From positions 62,001-126,000 of the forward strand of contig NZ_JQKD01000004.1 of assembly GCF_000745855.1 (NCBI RefSeq): a stretch of DNA of 64,000 nucleotides. The letters run 5' to 3'. The position numbers and the translations under genes were made by a program. Positions 1 to 8,864 of this stretch are shown one piece after another. The stretch comes from Xenophilus azovorans DSM 13620 (GTDB lineage Bacteria; Pseudomonadota; Gammaproteobacteria; Burkholderiales; Burkholderiaceae_C). A model generated the notes under the pieces. That model saw nothing but the letters and a program-made list of their open reading frames with translations, was not told the origin of the DNA and ran no database searches. Positions within the stretch are counted from its first letter, which is position 1. Each line of letters opens with the position of its first letter.

Positions 1-522
1 GTAGGCGTACATGCCGGCGGCGATGTCGGCGATCGACAGGCCCGCTTTGGACGGCTGCTCCGGCGTGCCGGTCACCGACACGAAGCCCGATTCGCTCTGG
101 ATCAGCAGGTCGTAGGCCTTCTTCTCGGTGAACGGCCCGCCGTCGCCGTAGCCCGAGATGTCGCAGACCACGAGCTTCGGATTGCGCGGCGCGAGGCTGG
201 CGTGGTCCAGGCCCATGCGCGCCGCAGCGCCCGGCGCCAGGTTCTGCACCAGCACGTCGGCGCGTTCCACCAGTTCCTGGAGCACTGCACGCGAGGCGGC
301 ATGCTTGAGGTTGAGCGTCAGACTCTCCTTGCCGCGGTTGCACCACACGAAGTGCGAGGCCGAGCCTTTCGCACGCGTGTCGTAGGCGCGCGCGAAGTCC
401 CCTTCGCCGGGGCGCTCGACCTTGATCACGCGCGCCCCCAGGTCGGCGAGCTGGCGGGTGCAGAACGGGGCGGCGATGGCGTGCTCGAGGGTGACGACGA
501 GCATCCCTTGCAACGGAAGCAT
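1..522 (-). CDS. CaiB/BaiF family CoA-transferase, N-terminal part (runs off window)
   Basis: Class III CoA-transferase, which moves CoA between carboxylic acids to activate a substrate in the cytoplasm. The visible 174 residues start at an ATG (complement of 520-522). They show the family's N-terminal Rossmann-like half (LADLGARVIKVERPGEGD near residue 27) and the segment GLSIADIAAG, whose Asp, about residue 166, matches the catalytic aspartate of formyl-CoA transferase. The frame is open to the window edge, so the C-terminal half is missing only because of the cut. It lies 11 bases downstream of an acyl-CoA dehydrogenase gene on the same strand, probably in one operon. Substrate unknown; a succinyl-CoA-dependent activation step is plausible. 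Confidence 0.85.
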   Translation of the reverse strand, partial: MLPLQGMLVVTLEHAIAAPFCTRQLADLGARVIKVERPGEGDFARAYDTRAKGSASHFVWCNRGKESLTLNLKHAASRAVLQELVERADVLVQNLAPGAAARMGLDHASLAPRNPKLVVCDISGYGDGGPFTEKKAYDLLIQSESGFVSVTGTPEQPSKAGLSIADIAAGMYAY

Positions 523-533
523 GGTGCAGGCCT

Positions 534-1694
534 TCAGAACGAGCGCGGCAGCCCGAGCACATGCTCGGCCACGTACGACAGGATAAGGTTGGTCGAGATC
601 GGCGCCACCTGGTACAGCCGCGTCTCGCGGAACTTGCGCTCCACGTCGTATTCGCAGGCGAAGCCGAAGCCGCCGTGCGTCTGGATGGCCACGTTGGCGG
701 CCTCGAACGACGCCTTGGCGGCGAGGTACTTGGCCATGTTGGCCTCGGCGCCGCAGGGCTGCTTGGCGTCGAAGAGGTCGCAGGCCCGCCAGCGCATCAG
801 GTCGGCGGCCTCGGTCTCGATGTGATTCTCGGCGATCGGGAACTGCACGCCCTGGTTCTGGCCGATCGGGCGGTCGAACACGCGCCGCTCGCGCGCATAG
901 GCCGCGCTGCGCGCGACGAACCAGCGCGCGTCGCCGATGCACTCGGCCGCGATCAGCGTGCGCTCGGCGTTGAGCCCGTCGAGGATGTACTTGAAGCCCT
1001 TGCCCTCCTCGCCGATCAGGTTCTCGGCCGGGATCTCCAGGTTCTCGAAGAACAGCTCGTTGGTCTCGTGGTTGACCATGTTCGGGATCGGGCGCACCGT
1101 CAGGCCCTTGCCGACGGCCTCGCGCAGGTCGACGAGGAAGATCGACATGCCCTCGGACTTGCGCTTCACATCGCCCAGCGGCGTGGTGCGCGCGAGCAGG
1201 ATCATCAGATCGCTGTGCTGGATGCGAGAGATCCACACCTTCTGCCCGTTGACCACGTAGCGGTCGCCCTTGCGGACGGCGGTGGTCTTGAGCTGCGTCG
1301 TGTCGGTGCCGGTGGTCGGCTCGGTGACGCCCATGCTCTGCAGCCGCAGCTTGCCGCTCGCGATGCCCGGCAGGTACAGCCGCTTCTGCTCGGCCGAGCC
1401 GTGGCGCAGCAGCGTGCCCATGTTGTACATCTGGCCGTGGCAGGCGCCCGCGTTGCCGCCGCAGCGATTGACTTCCTCCATCACGACCGAGGCTTCGGCC
1501 AGGCCGAGCCCGGCGCCGCCGAACTCCTCGGGGATCATTACCGCCAGCCAGCCGGCGCCGGTGAGCGCATCGACGAATTCCTCCGGGTAGCCGCGTGCCG
1601 CGTCGACGCGGCGGAAATACTCGTCGGGAAAACGCTTGAACAGGTCGCGCAGCGCGGCGCGCAGTTCGGGGTGGCGTTCGGTCGGGGAGGTCAT
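534..1694 (-). CDS. Acyl-CoA dehydrogenase, 'GLPRSF' C-terminal type
   Basis: FAD enzyme of 386 residues that introduces an alpha,beta double bond into an acyl-CoA and passes electrons to ETF. The FAD/substrate motif GVTEPTTGTDTT is near residue 122, and a helix-G glutamate (E244 in GLNAERTL) is the likely catalytic base. The usual C-terminal Y-E/G-G-T motif is absent; the protein ends EHVLGLPRSF, an ending shared with the products at 21240, 33690 and 39086. The start is the ATG at 1692-1694, because an upstream extension runs through the A/T-rich promoter region. It lies downstream of etfBA on the same strand with a possible terminator hairpin between. Substrate chain type cannot be read from sequence. 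Confidence 0.9.
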   Translation of the reverse strand: MTSPTERHPELRAALRDLFKRFPDEYFRRVDAARGYPEEFVDALTGAGWLAVMIPEEFGGAGLGLAEASVVMEEVNRCGGNAGACHGQMYNMGTLLRHGSAEQKRLYLPGIASGKLRLQSMGVTEPTTGTDTTQLKTTAVRKGDRYVVNGQKVWISRIQHSDLMILLARTTPLGDVKRKSEGMSIFLVDLREAVGKGLTVRPIPNMVNHETNELFFENLEIPAENLIGEEGKGFKYILDGLNAERTLIAAECIGDARWFVARSAAYARERRVFDRPIGQNQGVQFPIAENHIETEAADLMRWRACDLFDAKQPCGAEANMAKYLAAKASFEAANVAIQTHGGFGFACEYDVERKFRETRLYQVAPISTNLILSYVAEHVLGLPRSF

Positions 1695-1761
1695 GCTGGG
1701 GCAGCCGGGGCGCGGTGGGGTCGACAGTCCAAAAAAATAAACGTTAGGCCGGTCGTGGCGG

Positions 1762-1790
1762 ACCCGGCGCATCGCTGCGCGGCGCCGGGT
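1762..1790 (-). terminator. Hairpin after etfA, possible terminator
   Basis: A perfect 9-base inverted repeat (ACCCGGCGC at 1762-1770, GCGCCGGGT at 1782-1790) with an 11-base loop starts 7 bases after the etfA stop. On the transcribed strand the T-rich tract (complement of 1731-1740) comes only about 20 bases later, so this is not a textbook intrinsic terminator. It may attenuate read-through from etfA into the acyl-CoA dehydrogenase. Confidence 0.4.
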
Positions 1791-1796
1791 TGGGCC

Positions 1797-2738
1797 TCAG
1801 ATCGCGGCGGTAAGCTCGGGCACCGCGACGAACAGGTCGGCCACCAGTCCGTAGTCGGCCACCTGAAAGATCGGCGCCTCGGCATCCTTGTTGATCGCCA
1901 CGATCACCTTGCTGTCCTTCATGCCGGCGAGGTGCTGGATCGCACCCGAGATGCCCACCGCCACGTAGAGCTGCGGCGCGACGATCTTCCCCGTCTGGCC
2001 GACCTGGTAGTCGTTCGGCGCGTAGCCGGCGTCCACCGCCGCGCGCGACGCGCCGAGCGCCGCGCCGAGCTTGTCGGCCAGCGGCTCGAGCACCGCATGG
2101 AACTTGTCCGCGGCGCCGAGGCCGCGCCCCCCGGAGACGATGATCGAGGCCGCCGTCAGCTCGGGGCGCTCGAGCTTGACGACCTCGCGGCCTACCAGTT
2201 CGGTGAGCCCGAGGTCAGGCCCTGCGGGCAAGCTCTGCACGGCCGCGCTGCCGCCGCTGGCGGCCACCGCATCGAAGGCCGTGGTGCGAACACTCAGCAC
2301 CTTCACCTTGTCCTTGGACTGCACGAGCGCGATGGCGTTGCCGGCATAGAAGGGCCGGCGAAAGGTGTCCGGCGACTCGATGGCGATGACGTCGGAGATC
2401 TGCGAGCTGTCCAGCAGCGCCGCCACGCGCGGCAGCACGTTTCGGCCGAACGGCGTGGCCGGCGCGAGCACGTGCGTGTACCCGGCATCGGCCTGGATGA
2501 AGCCCTCCACGAGCGCCGCGAGGTTCTCGGCGCCCTGGTCGCCGTAGTGCGCGGCATCGGCGTGCAGCACCTTGGCCACGCCGGACGCGGCCGCCGCCGT
2601 TTTCGCGGCAGCGCCGCAGTCGTGGCCGGCCACCAGGACGTGGACGTCGCCGCCCAGGCGCTGGGCCGCGGCCACGGTGTTGAGCGTCGCGGCCTTCAGC
2701 GCGGCGCCGTCGTGTTCGGCAATGATGAGGATAGTCAT
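1797..2738 (-). CDS. etfA: Electron transfer flavoprotein, alpha subunit
   Basis: FAD-binding subunit of the soluble ETF heterodimer, which collects electrons from acyl-CoA dehydrogenases and hands them to ETF:ubiquinone oxidoreductase. It has 313 residues, normal for the family. The N-terminal alpha/beta domain starts [11 protein letters not shown], and the C-terminal half carries the FAD domain, including [12 protein letters not shown] near 204 and [24 protein letters not shown] near 255, a region typical of the alpha subunit's flavin site. Its ATG lies 2 bases after the etfB stop, so the two are co-translated. The eleven dehydrogenases in this window explain a local ETF. Confidence 0.97.
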   Translation of the reverse strand: MTILIIAEHDGAALKAATLNTVAAAQRLGGDVHVLVAGHDCGAAAKTAAAASGVAKVLHADAAHYGDQGAENLAALVEGFIQADAGYTHVLAPATPFGRNVLPRVAALLDSSQISDVIAIESPDTFRRPFYAGNAIALVQSKDKVKVLSVRTTAFDAVAASGGSAAVQSLPAGPDLGLTELVGREVVKLERPELTAASIIVSGGRGLGAADKFHAVLEPLADKLGAALGASRAAVDAGYAPNDYQVGQTGKIVAPQLYVAVGISGAIQHLAGMKDSKVIVAINKDAEAPIFQVADYGLVADLFVAVPELTAAI

Positions 2739-2740
2739 GT

Positions 2741-3490
2741 TCAGATCACCTTCGCTTCTTCCTTGAGCCGCTTGACCAGGTCGGCCACGTCGGCCACCTT
2801 GATACCGGCCTTGCGCGCCGCAGGTTCCTCCACGCGCAGCGTGCTCGTGCGCGGCTCGATGTCGATGCCCAGCGCCGCGGCGTCGATCACCTCGAGCGGC
2901 TTCTTCTTGGCCTTCATGATGTTCGGCAGCGTGATGAAGCGCGGCTCGTTCAGGCGCAGGTCGGTGGTCACCACCACGGGCAGCTTCATGCGCAGCTTCT
3001 CGAGGCCGCCGTCGATCTCGCGCGTGACCGACGCGGTGCCATCGGCAATGCTCACCTTGGATGCGAAGGTGGCCTGCGCCCAGCCCATGAGCGCGGCGAA
3101 CATCTGGCCCGCCTGCCCGGCGTCGTCGTCGATCGCCTGCTTGCCGAAGATGGCTAGCTGCACGCCTTCCCTCTGCGCCACGTGGCGTATCAGCTTGGCC
3201 ACGGCCAGCGGCTCCAGCGGCGCGTCGGTCTGCACCAGCACGGCGCGGTCGGCGCCGATGGCCATCGCGCTGCGCAGCGTCTCCTGGCAGCCGGCGGAGC
3301 CGCAGGAGACGGCGATCACCTCGGTGACGGCACCGGCCTCCTTCAGGCGCACCGCCTCCTCGCAGGCGATCTCGTCGAAGGGGTTCATCGACAACTTCTG
3401 GTTCGCGAGGTCGACGCCCGAACCGTCGGACTTCACGCGGGCCTTGACGTTGTAGTCGAGCACACGCTTCACGGCGACAAGCACTTTCAC
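2741..3490 (-). CDS. etfB: Electron transfer flavoprotein, beta subunit
   Basis: AMP-binding beta subunit of ETF, partner of the etfA product. It has 249 residues, the usual length. It begins [17 protein letters not shown], the typical start, from a GTG codon at 3488-3490 with an AGGAGA ribosome site just upstream. The segment [16 protein letters not shown] near residue 38 is conserved in beta subunits. The GTG overlaps the stop of the upstream TetR gene (GTGA), indicating translational coupling: regulator and electron carrier are made from one message. Confidence 0.97.
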   Translation of the reverse strand: MKVLVAVKRVLDYNVKARVKSDGSGVDLANQKLSMNPFDEIACEEAVRLKEAGAVTEVIAVSCGSAGCQETLRSAMAIGADRAVLVQTDAPLEPLAVAKLIRHVAQREGVQLAIFGKQAIDDDAGQAGQMFAALMGWAQATFASKVSIADGTASVTREIDGGLEKLRMKLPVVVTTDLRLNEPRFITLPNIMKAKKKPLEVIDAAALGIDIEPRTSTLRVEEPAARKAGIKVADVADLVKRLKEEAKVI

Positions 3491-4158
3491 TTTGCAATCT
3501 CTCCTTCTGGGGATCGGACTTCGCAGCGTTCCGCTCCGGTCGGAACGACGGCTTGGACAGCAGCCTCTTCGTCCAACAGCACGAAGAGGCGGGGAAAGAG
3601 CATCTCGAACATGCGCAGCGCCAGCTCGTCCACCTGCAAACGGCGGTCGGAGCGGTACCACTGCCCGGTCCAATTCAGGGCGCCGAGCACGGTCTGACGG
3701 ACCAGCACGGTGTCGGAATCGACCCAACGCCAAGCCGCGGCGGCGGACAGTTCGCGGTCCCAGAGATCCTCGTAGCGATTGCGCCACTCCAGCACGCGCC
3801 GCATCGCCGGGGCCGAGAGGCTGCGCCACTCGTACACCAGCACCATCAAGGCGTCGAGGTTGGGGCCGAGCAGGCCAGCCAGGTGGCATCGCACCATCGC
3901 CAGCAGCCTCCGCGGCAGCTCGCGCTCTTTGGCCACGCCCAGCTGAACCGCGCCGAACACGTCGCGGATGCCCTCTTCCATCACCGCCACCAGGATCTCT
4001 TCCTTCGAGGCGAAGTGATAGAAGAGCGAGCCCGACTTGATGCCCAGCGCGTCGGCGATCTGGCGCACCGACGTACGCTCGTAGCCGCGGTGCCTGAACA
4101 GGCCCGCCGCGACATGCAGGATGTCGCGCCGACGATGGCTTTCTGACTTTTCCGCCAT
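3487..4158 (-). CDS. TetR/AcrR family transcriptional regulator
   Basis: DNA-binding repressor, probably responding to an acyl-CoA, of 223 residues. The N-terminal helix-turn-helix (about 10-58) contains [21 protein letters not shown], the classic TetR recognition segment. The C-terminal ligand domain includes [20 protein letters not shown] near 165-184, a stretch resembling TetR regulators of lipid/steroid catabolism such as KstR2. I chose the ATG at 4156-4158; an upstream start would run into the promoter and operator. It is divergent from the acyl-CoA dehydrogenase at 4240, with a perfect palindrome (4176-4189) between, and translationally coupled to etfB. As the only TetR gene here, it is the best candidate to bind the seven related palindromes. 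That link is inference. Confidence 0.93.
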   Translation of the reverse strand: MAEKSESHRRRDILHVAAGLFRHRGYERTSVRQIADALGIKSGSLFYHFASKEEILVAVMEEGIRDVFGAVQLGVAKERELPRRLLAMVRCHLAGLLGPNLDALMVLVYEWRSLSAPAMRRVLEWRNRYEDLWDRELSAAAAWRWVDSDTVLVRQTVLGALNWTGQWYRSDRRLQVDELALRMFEMLFPRLFVLLDEEAAVQAVVPTGAERCEVRSPEGEIAK

Positions 4159-4175
4159 GGCGTACACTGTAGCAG

Positions 4176-4189
4176 CTAACAAGCGTTAG
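4176..4189. promoter_or_regulatory. Palindromic operator CTAACAAGCGTTAG between tetR and acyl-CoA dehydrogenase
   Basis: Perfect 5-base arms (CTAAC/GTTAG) with a 4-base centre in the 81-base divergent region. Possible -10 elements flank it on both sides: TAAATT at 4195-4200 for the plus-strand operon and TACAGT (complement of 4166-4171) for tetR. A bound repressor would therefore block both promoters. The -35 regions are weak. The same motif recurs at 27435, 31547, 42172, 47951, 49068 and 60459. Autoregulation by the adjacent TetR protein is inferred. Confidence 0.75.
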
Positions 4190-4239
4190 GTCGATAAATT
4201 GTCGGCCGGCGCCTTTCTTCAGTCGCCCAAGTTGATGCC

Positions 4240-5376
4240 ATGCTGCAACGCCCGCTCTTCACCGCCGAGCACGACCTCTTCCGCGAGCAGGTCAGGCGCT
4301 TCTTCGACCGCGAGGTCACGCCCCACCACGCGCGCTGGGAGGCCGAGGGCATCGTGCCGCGAGCCGTCTGGCGCGCGGCCGGCGAGGCCGGGCTGCTCTG
4401 CCCTGCCATCCCCGAGGCCTATGGCGGCGGCGGCGGCAGCCGGCTGCACAGCGCGGTGCTGATCGAGGAGGTGGCCCGCGCCGGCGCCAGCGGCATCGGC
4501 TTCGGGCTGCACTCGGACATCGTCGCCCCTTACATCCTGGCCTACGGCAACGAGGAGCAGAAGCGGCGCTGGCTGCCGCCGATGGCGCGTGGCGAGGTCA
4601 TCGGCGCCATCGCGATGACCGAGCCCGGCGCCGGCAGCGACCTGCAGGCGGTGCACACCACCGCGCTGCGAGACGGCGATGACTACCTCGTCAACGGCCA
4701 GAAGACCTTCATCACCAACGGCCAGAACGCCGACCTCGTGATCGTGGTCGCCAAGACCGACCCGTCCGTCGGCGCCAAGGGCACCTCGCTGGTGCTGGTG
4801 GAGACCGACCGGGCCGGCTTCAAGCGCGGCCGCAACCTCGAGAAGATCGGCATGAAGGCGCAGGACACGTCGGAGCTGTTCTTCGACGGCGTGCGCGTGC
4901 CGGCCGCCAACATCCTCGGCGGCGAAGGCAAGGGCTTCGTCCTGCTGATGCAGGAGCTGGCCTGGGAGCGCATGCAGATCGCCATCGGCGCAGCCGCCGG
5001 CGCCGAGGCCGCGCTGCAGTGGACGCTGGACTACACCAAGGAGCGCAGGGCCTTCGGCCAGCGCATCATCGACTTCCAGCACAACCGTTTCCGCCTGGCC
5101 GAATGGAAGACGCAGGTGCAGGTGATGCGCGTCTTCGTCGATCGGCTGATGGACGAACTGCTGCACGGACAGCTCGACGCCGCGACCGCCGCCATGGCCA
5201 AGTACTGGACCACCGACCTGCACTGCCGGCTGCTCGACGACTGCCTGCAGATGTTCGGCGGCTTCGGCTACATGTGGGAGTACCCGATCGCGCGCGCCTA
5301 TGCCGACGCCCGCGTCTCCCGCATCTACGGCGGCACGAACGAGATCATGAAGGAGATCGTCGGCCGCACGCTGTGA
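4240..5376 (+). CDS. Acyl-CoA dehydrogenase
   Basis: FAD-dependent acyl-CoA dehydrogenase of 378 residues. The substrate/FAD loop [12 protein letters not shown] is at about 125-136, the likely catalytic glutamate E243 in LAWERMQ (isovaleryl/long-chain type position), and the C-terminal signature [11 protein letters not shown] has Gly where short- and medium-chain enzymes have the catalytic Glu. The overall form resembles LCAD/FadE-like enzymes. It is the first gene of the long plus-strand operon reaching about 23.6 kb and lies directly under the tetR-side operator. Thiolase and FadB-like genes follow, giving a complete beta-oxidation spiral. Confidence 0.93.
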   Translation: MLQRPLFTAEHDLFREQVRRFFDREVTPHHARWEAEGIVPRAVWRAAGEAGLLCPAIPEAYGGGGGSRLHSAVLIEEVARAGASGIGFGLHSDIVAPYILAYGNEEQKRRWLPPMARGEVIGAIAMTEPGAGSDLQAVHTTALRDGDDYLVNGQKTFITNGQNADLVIVVAKTDPSVGAKGTSLVLVETDRAGFKRGRNLEKIGMKAQDTSELFFDGVRVPAANILGGEGKGFVLLMQELAWERMQIAIGAAAGAEAALQWTLDYTKERRAFGQRIIDFQHNRFRLAEWKTQVQVMRVFVDRLMDELLHGQLDAATAAMAKYWTTDLHCRLLDDCLQMFGGFGYMWEYPIARAYADARVSRIYGGTNEIMKEIVGRTL

Positions 5377-5439
5377 CGCGCCGCGCGGCCGAAGCGCCGG
5401 TGGGCCGTCGTCCCACCCTCACCCCAACCCCATCAGCCC

Positions 5440-6648
5440 ATGACCGAAGCATTCATCTACGACGCCGTGCGCACCCCGCGCGGCAAGGGCCGCGCCTCCG
5501 GCGCGCTGCACGGCAGCACGCCGATCCACCTGGCCGTCACCGCGCTGCAGGCGCTGCGCGATCGCAACCGGCTCGACACCGCGCTGGTCGACGACGTGAT
5601 CCTCGGCTGTGTGGAGCCGGTCGGCGAACAGGGCGCCAACATCGCCCGCGTCGCGGCGCTGGTGGCCGGCTACGACGAGTCGGCGCCGGGGGTGCAGATC
5701 AACCGCTACTGCGCCTCGGGCCTGGAGGCCTGTAACATGGCCACGGCCAAGGTGATGTCGGGCCAGTCGCCGCTGGCCGTCGGCGGCGGCGTCGAGAGCA
5801 TGAGCCGCGTGCCCATGGGCACCGGCGGCGGCGCCTGGCCGGCCGACCCGGCGGTGGCGCTGCCCACCTACTTCGTGCCGCAGGGCATCTCCGCCGACCT
5901 GATCGCGTCGCTGTACGGGCATTCGCGCGCCGATGTCGACGCCTATGCGCTGGAAAGCCAGCGCCGCGCCGCCGCCGCGTGGGCCGAGGGCCGCTTCGCG
6001 CGCTCGATCGTCCCGGTGTGCGACGTCAACGGCCTGGTGGTGCTGGACCGCGACGAACACATGCGCCCCGAGACCACGATCGAATCGCTGGCCAAGCTCG
6101 AACCCTCGTTCAAGCTCCAGGGCGAGCGTGCCGGCTTCGACGCGGTGGCGCTGCAGCGCTACCCGCAGCTCGAACGCATCGAACACGTGCACCACGCCGG
6201 CAACTCCTCGGGCATCGTCGACGGCGCTGCCGCCGTGCTGATCGGCAACGCCGAGGTCGGCCAGCGGCTGGGCCTGGAGCCGCGCGCGCGCATCCGCTCG
6301 TTCGCCTCCGTCGGCAGCGAGCCGACCATCATGCTCACCGGCCCGTCGTTCTCGGCCGAGAAGGCGCTCAAGCTCGCCGGCATGTCCTGCTCCGACATCG
6401 ATCTGTTCGAGCTCAACGAGGCCTTCGCATCGGTGGTGCTGCGCTTCATGGAGGTGATGAACGTGCCGCACGCGCGCATGAACGTCAACGGCGGTGCCAT
6501 CGCGATGGGCCATCCGCTGGGTGCCACCGGGGCCATGATCCTCGGCACCCTGCTCGACGAGCTCGAGCGCCGCAACCTTGCCACCGGGCTGGCCACGCTG
6601 TGCGTGGGCGCCGGCATGGGCACCGCCACCATCATCGAGCGCGTCTGA
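5440..6648 (+). CDS. Acetyl-CoA acyltransferase (thiolase)
   Basis: Thiolytic cleavage of 3-oxoacyl-CoA to acetyl-CoA and a shortened acyl-CoA. It has 402 residues with all catalytic residues: nucleophile C91 in [11 protein letters not shown]358 in [11 protein letters not shown] and C388 in [10 protein letters not shown]. It starts at the ATG at 5440, 63 bases after the dehydrogenase. The next gene encodes the hydratase/hydroxyacyl-CoA dehydrogenase, so this is the FadA-like partner of a FadB-like protein. A biosynthetic acetoacetyl-CoA thiolase is less likely in this context. Confidence 0.95.
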   Translation: MTEAFIYDAVRTPRGKGRASGALHGSTPIHLAVTALQALRDRNRLDTALVDDVILGCVEPVGEQGANIARVAALVAGYDESAPGVQINRYCASGLEACNMATAKVMSGQSPLAVGGGVESMSRVPMGTGGGAWPADPAVALPTYFVPQGISADLIASLYGHSRADVDAYALESQRRAAAAWAEGRFARSIVPVCDVNGLVVLDRDEHMRPETTIESLAKLEPSFKLQGERAGFDAVALQRYPQLERIEHVHHAGNSSGIVDGAAAVLIGNAEVGQRLGLEPRARIRSFASVGSEPTIMLTGPSFSAEKALKLAGMSCSDIDLFELNEAFASVVLRFMEVMNVPHARMNVNGGAIAMGHPLGATGAMILGTLLDELERRNLATGLATLCVGAGMGTATIIERV

Positions 6649-6673
6649 ACCGCGCCGATCGGGAATCCTCACC

Positions 6674-8809
6674 ATGAGCATCGACTACCAAGCAGGCGCC
6701 GACGGCATCGCCACATTGACGTGGCAGATGAGCGATGCGCCGATGAACGTCCTCAACGCGGCCTCGATGGCCGCCTATGCGGCCGCGGTGCGGCGCGCCA
6801 TCGCCGATCCCGCCGTCAAGGGCGTGATCGTCACCTCGGCCAAGCCGGAGTTCATCGCCGGCGGCGACCTGAACATGCTGCTGGCCTTCAGCGACGCGCA
6901 GGCCATGACCCGCTTCACCGAAGAGCTGCACGCCCTGATGCGCGGCATCGAGAAGAGCGGCAAGCCCTTCGTCGCGGCGCTCAACGGCAGCGCGCTGGGC
7001 GGCGGCTACGAGGTGGCGCTGAGCTGCCACCGCCGCATCGCCGCCGACAACCCGAAGGCGCAGATCGGCCTGCCCGAGGTGGGCCTGGGCCTGCTGCCCG
7101 GCGGCGGCGGCACGCAGCGTCTGCCGCGGCTGATCGGCATCCGGCCCGCCCTGCCCTACCTGCTGGAAGGCAAGAAGGTCTCGCCGGCGCAGGCGTTGAA
7201 GGCCGGCATGGTGGACGAGGTCGTGCCGCCGGCCGAGCTGCTGGCGCGCGCACGCGCCTGGCTACTGGCGGCGAAGCCCGAGGACGCGGTGCAGCCCTGG
7301 GACCGCAAGGGATTCAAGCTTCCCGGCGGTCCGGTGCAAAGCCCCGCCGGATACGAGACCTTCACCGCCGGCAATGCGCTGCTGCGCGCCAGGACCTTCG
7401 GCAACTACCAGGCGCCCGAAGCGATCATGAGCTGCGTCTACAACGGCTGCCAGGTCGACATCGACACCGCCCTGAAGATCGAGGGGCGCGAGTTCGTCAA
7501 GCTCACCGTCGGCCCGGTGTCGAAGAACATGATCCGTACGCTGTTCTTCGGCATCGGCGAAGCCAACAAGCTCGCCGCCCGGCCCAAGGGCGTGCCGCCG
7601 GCCAGCTACCGCCGCGTCGGCATCCTCGGCGCCGGCATGATGGGTGCCGGCATCGCCTGCGCGGCGGCCGAGGCCGGGCTCGATGTGGTGCTGCTGGATA
7701 CCACGTCCGAGCTCGCGGCGCGCGGCAAGGCCTATGGCGAGGCGCGCTGGGCCAAGCAGGCCGAGCAGGGCCGCCTGAGCGCCGAGAAATGCGCCGCGCT
7801 GGCGGCCCGCATTTGCCCCACGGCCGACTTCGCGGCGCTGGACGGCTGCGACATCGTGGTCGAGGCCGTGTTCGAGGACCGCGCCCTGAAGGCCGACGTG
7901 ACCCGCAAGGCCGAGGCCCAGCTCGCGCCCGACGCCATCTTCGCCAGCAACACCTCGACGCTTCCCATCAGCGGCCTGGCGCAGGCCTCGGCGCGGCCGG
8001 CCAACTTCATCGGCCTGCACTTCTTCTCGCCGGCCGAGAAGATGCCGCTGGTCGAGGTCATCGTCGGCAAGGCGACGAGCGAATCCTGCCTGGCCCGCGC
8101 GCTCGACTTCGTGAAGGCGCTGCACAAGACGCCCATCGTCGTGAACGACAGCCGAGGCTTCTACACCAGCCGCGTGTTCTCCACCTATGTCGGCGAAGGC
8201 CTGACGCTGCTGGCCGAAGGCGTGGCGCCGGCCTTGATCGAGAACGCCGGCCGCATGGCCGGCATGCCGGTGGGGCCGCTGGCCCTGGCCGACGAGGTCT
8301 CACTCGAACTGATGGCCCGCATCCGCCGCCAGACCGCCGCCGACCTGGGCTCGGCCTACCAGCGCAGCGCCATCGACGAGGTCTGCGAGCGCATGGTCGA
8401 CAGCGCCCTCGGCCGCCTTGGCAAGAAGGCCGGCAAGGGCTTCTACGAGTATCCGCAGGGTGCCACCAAGCACCTGTGGTCCGGCCTGGCCGGCCTGTGG
8501 AAGCCGGCGTCGGTGCAGCCGGGCGTGGCCGAGGTCAAGCAGCGGCTGATGGCGATCCAGTCCATCGAAACCGTGCGCTGCCTCGAGGAAGCTGTGCTGC
8601 GAGCGCCGATCGACGCCGACGTCGGCGCCATCCTCGGCTGGGGTTTCCCGGCCTACCTTGGCGGCCCGATCGGACAGATCCACAGCCGCGGCGTTGCTGC
8701 CTTCGTGGCCGACTGCGACGAGTTGGCACGCCGCCACGGCCCGCGCTTCGAGCCGCCGAAGAGCCTGCGCGCGATGGCCGCCGAAGGCAAGACCTTCTTC
8801 GCGCGCTGA
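6674..8809 (+). CDS. FadB-like fusion: enoyl-CoA hydratase / 3-hydroxyacyl-CoA dehydrogenase
   Basis: Two-domain beta-oxidation enzyme of 711 residues. The N-terminal crotonase domain (about 1-190) has the oxyanion segment FIAGGDLNM and both catalytic glutamates, E113 in GGGYEVALSC and E135 in GLPEVGLGLLPGGGG. The C-terminal dehydrogenase (from about 310) has the NAD loop GAGMMGAGIA at 319-328 and the catalytic histidine H449 in IGLHFFSPAEKMPLVEV. Length and order match the alpha subunit of the fatty-acid oxidation complex. The ATG at 6674 is chosen because homology starts there (MSIDYQ). The thiolase gene ends 25 bases upstream; together they can form the trifunctional complex. Confidence 0.95.
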   Translation: MSIDYQAGADGIATLTWQMSDAPMNVLNAASMAAYAAAVRRAIADPAVKGVIVTSAKPEFIAGGDLNMLLAFSDAQAMTRFTEELHALMRGIEKSGKPFVAALNGSALGGGYEVALSCHRRIAADNPKAQIGLPEVGLGLLPGGGGTQRLPRLIGIRPALPYLLEGKKVSPAQALKAGMVDEVVPPAELLARARAWLLAAKPEDAVQPWDRKGFKLPGGPVQSPAGYETFTAGNALLRARTFGNYQAPEAIMSCVYNGCQVDIDTALKIEGREFVKLTVGPVSKNMIRTLFFGIGEANKLAARPKGVPPASYRRVGILGAGMMGAGIACAAAEAGLDVVLLDTTSELAARGKAYGEARWAKQAEQGRLSAEKCAALAARICPTADFAALDGCDIVVEAVFEDRALKADVTRKAEAQLAPDAIFASNTSTLPISGLAQASARPANFIGLHFFSPAEKMPLVEVIVGKATSESCLARALDFVKALHKTPIVVNDSRGFYTSRVFSTYVGEGLTLLAEGVAPALIENAGRMAGMPVGPLALADEVSLELMARIRRQTAADLGSAYQRSAIDEVCERMVDSALGRLGKKAGKGFYEYPQGATKHLWSGLAGLWKPASVQPGVAEVKQRLMAIQSIETVRCLEEAVLRAPIDADVGAILGWGFPAYLGGPIGQIHSRGVAAFVADCDELARRHGPRFEPPKSLRAMAAEGKTFFAR

Positions 8810-8864
8810 GGGCCCCATCCGCGCGCTGTCCGCCCAACGCCCTCTTCGAGAAAACCAAGACCGC

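Noticed and set aside
1731-1747. AAACGTTAG next to an A-tract upstream of the 534-1694 dehydrogenase, as an eighth operator
   Set aside because: Only one half-site (CGTTAG) matches; the left arm is A-rich and unrelated. It may be part of a promoter, but it does not support regulon membership.
561-3455. A long plus-strand open frame antisense to etfA, etfB and the acyl-CoA dehydrogenase
   Set aside because: It is the GC-skew shadow of well-conserved genes on the other strand, and its translation is low-complexity (Arg/Ala/His/Val-rich) with no recognisable domain. The same holds for other long antisense frames, such as 31566-34550 and 59917-62451.
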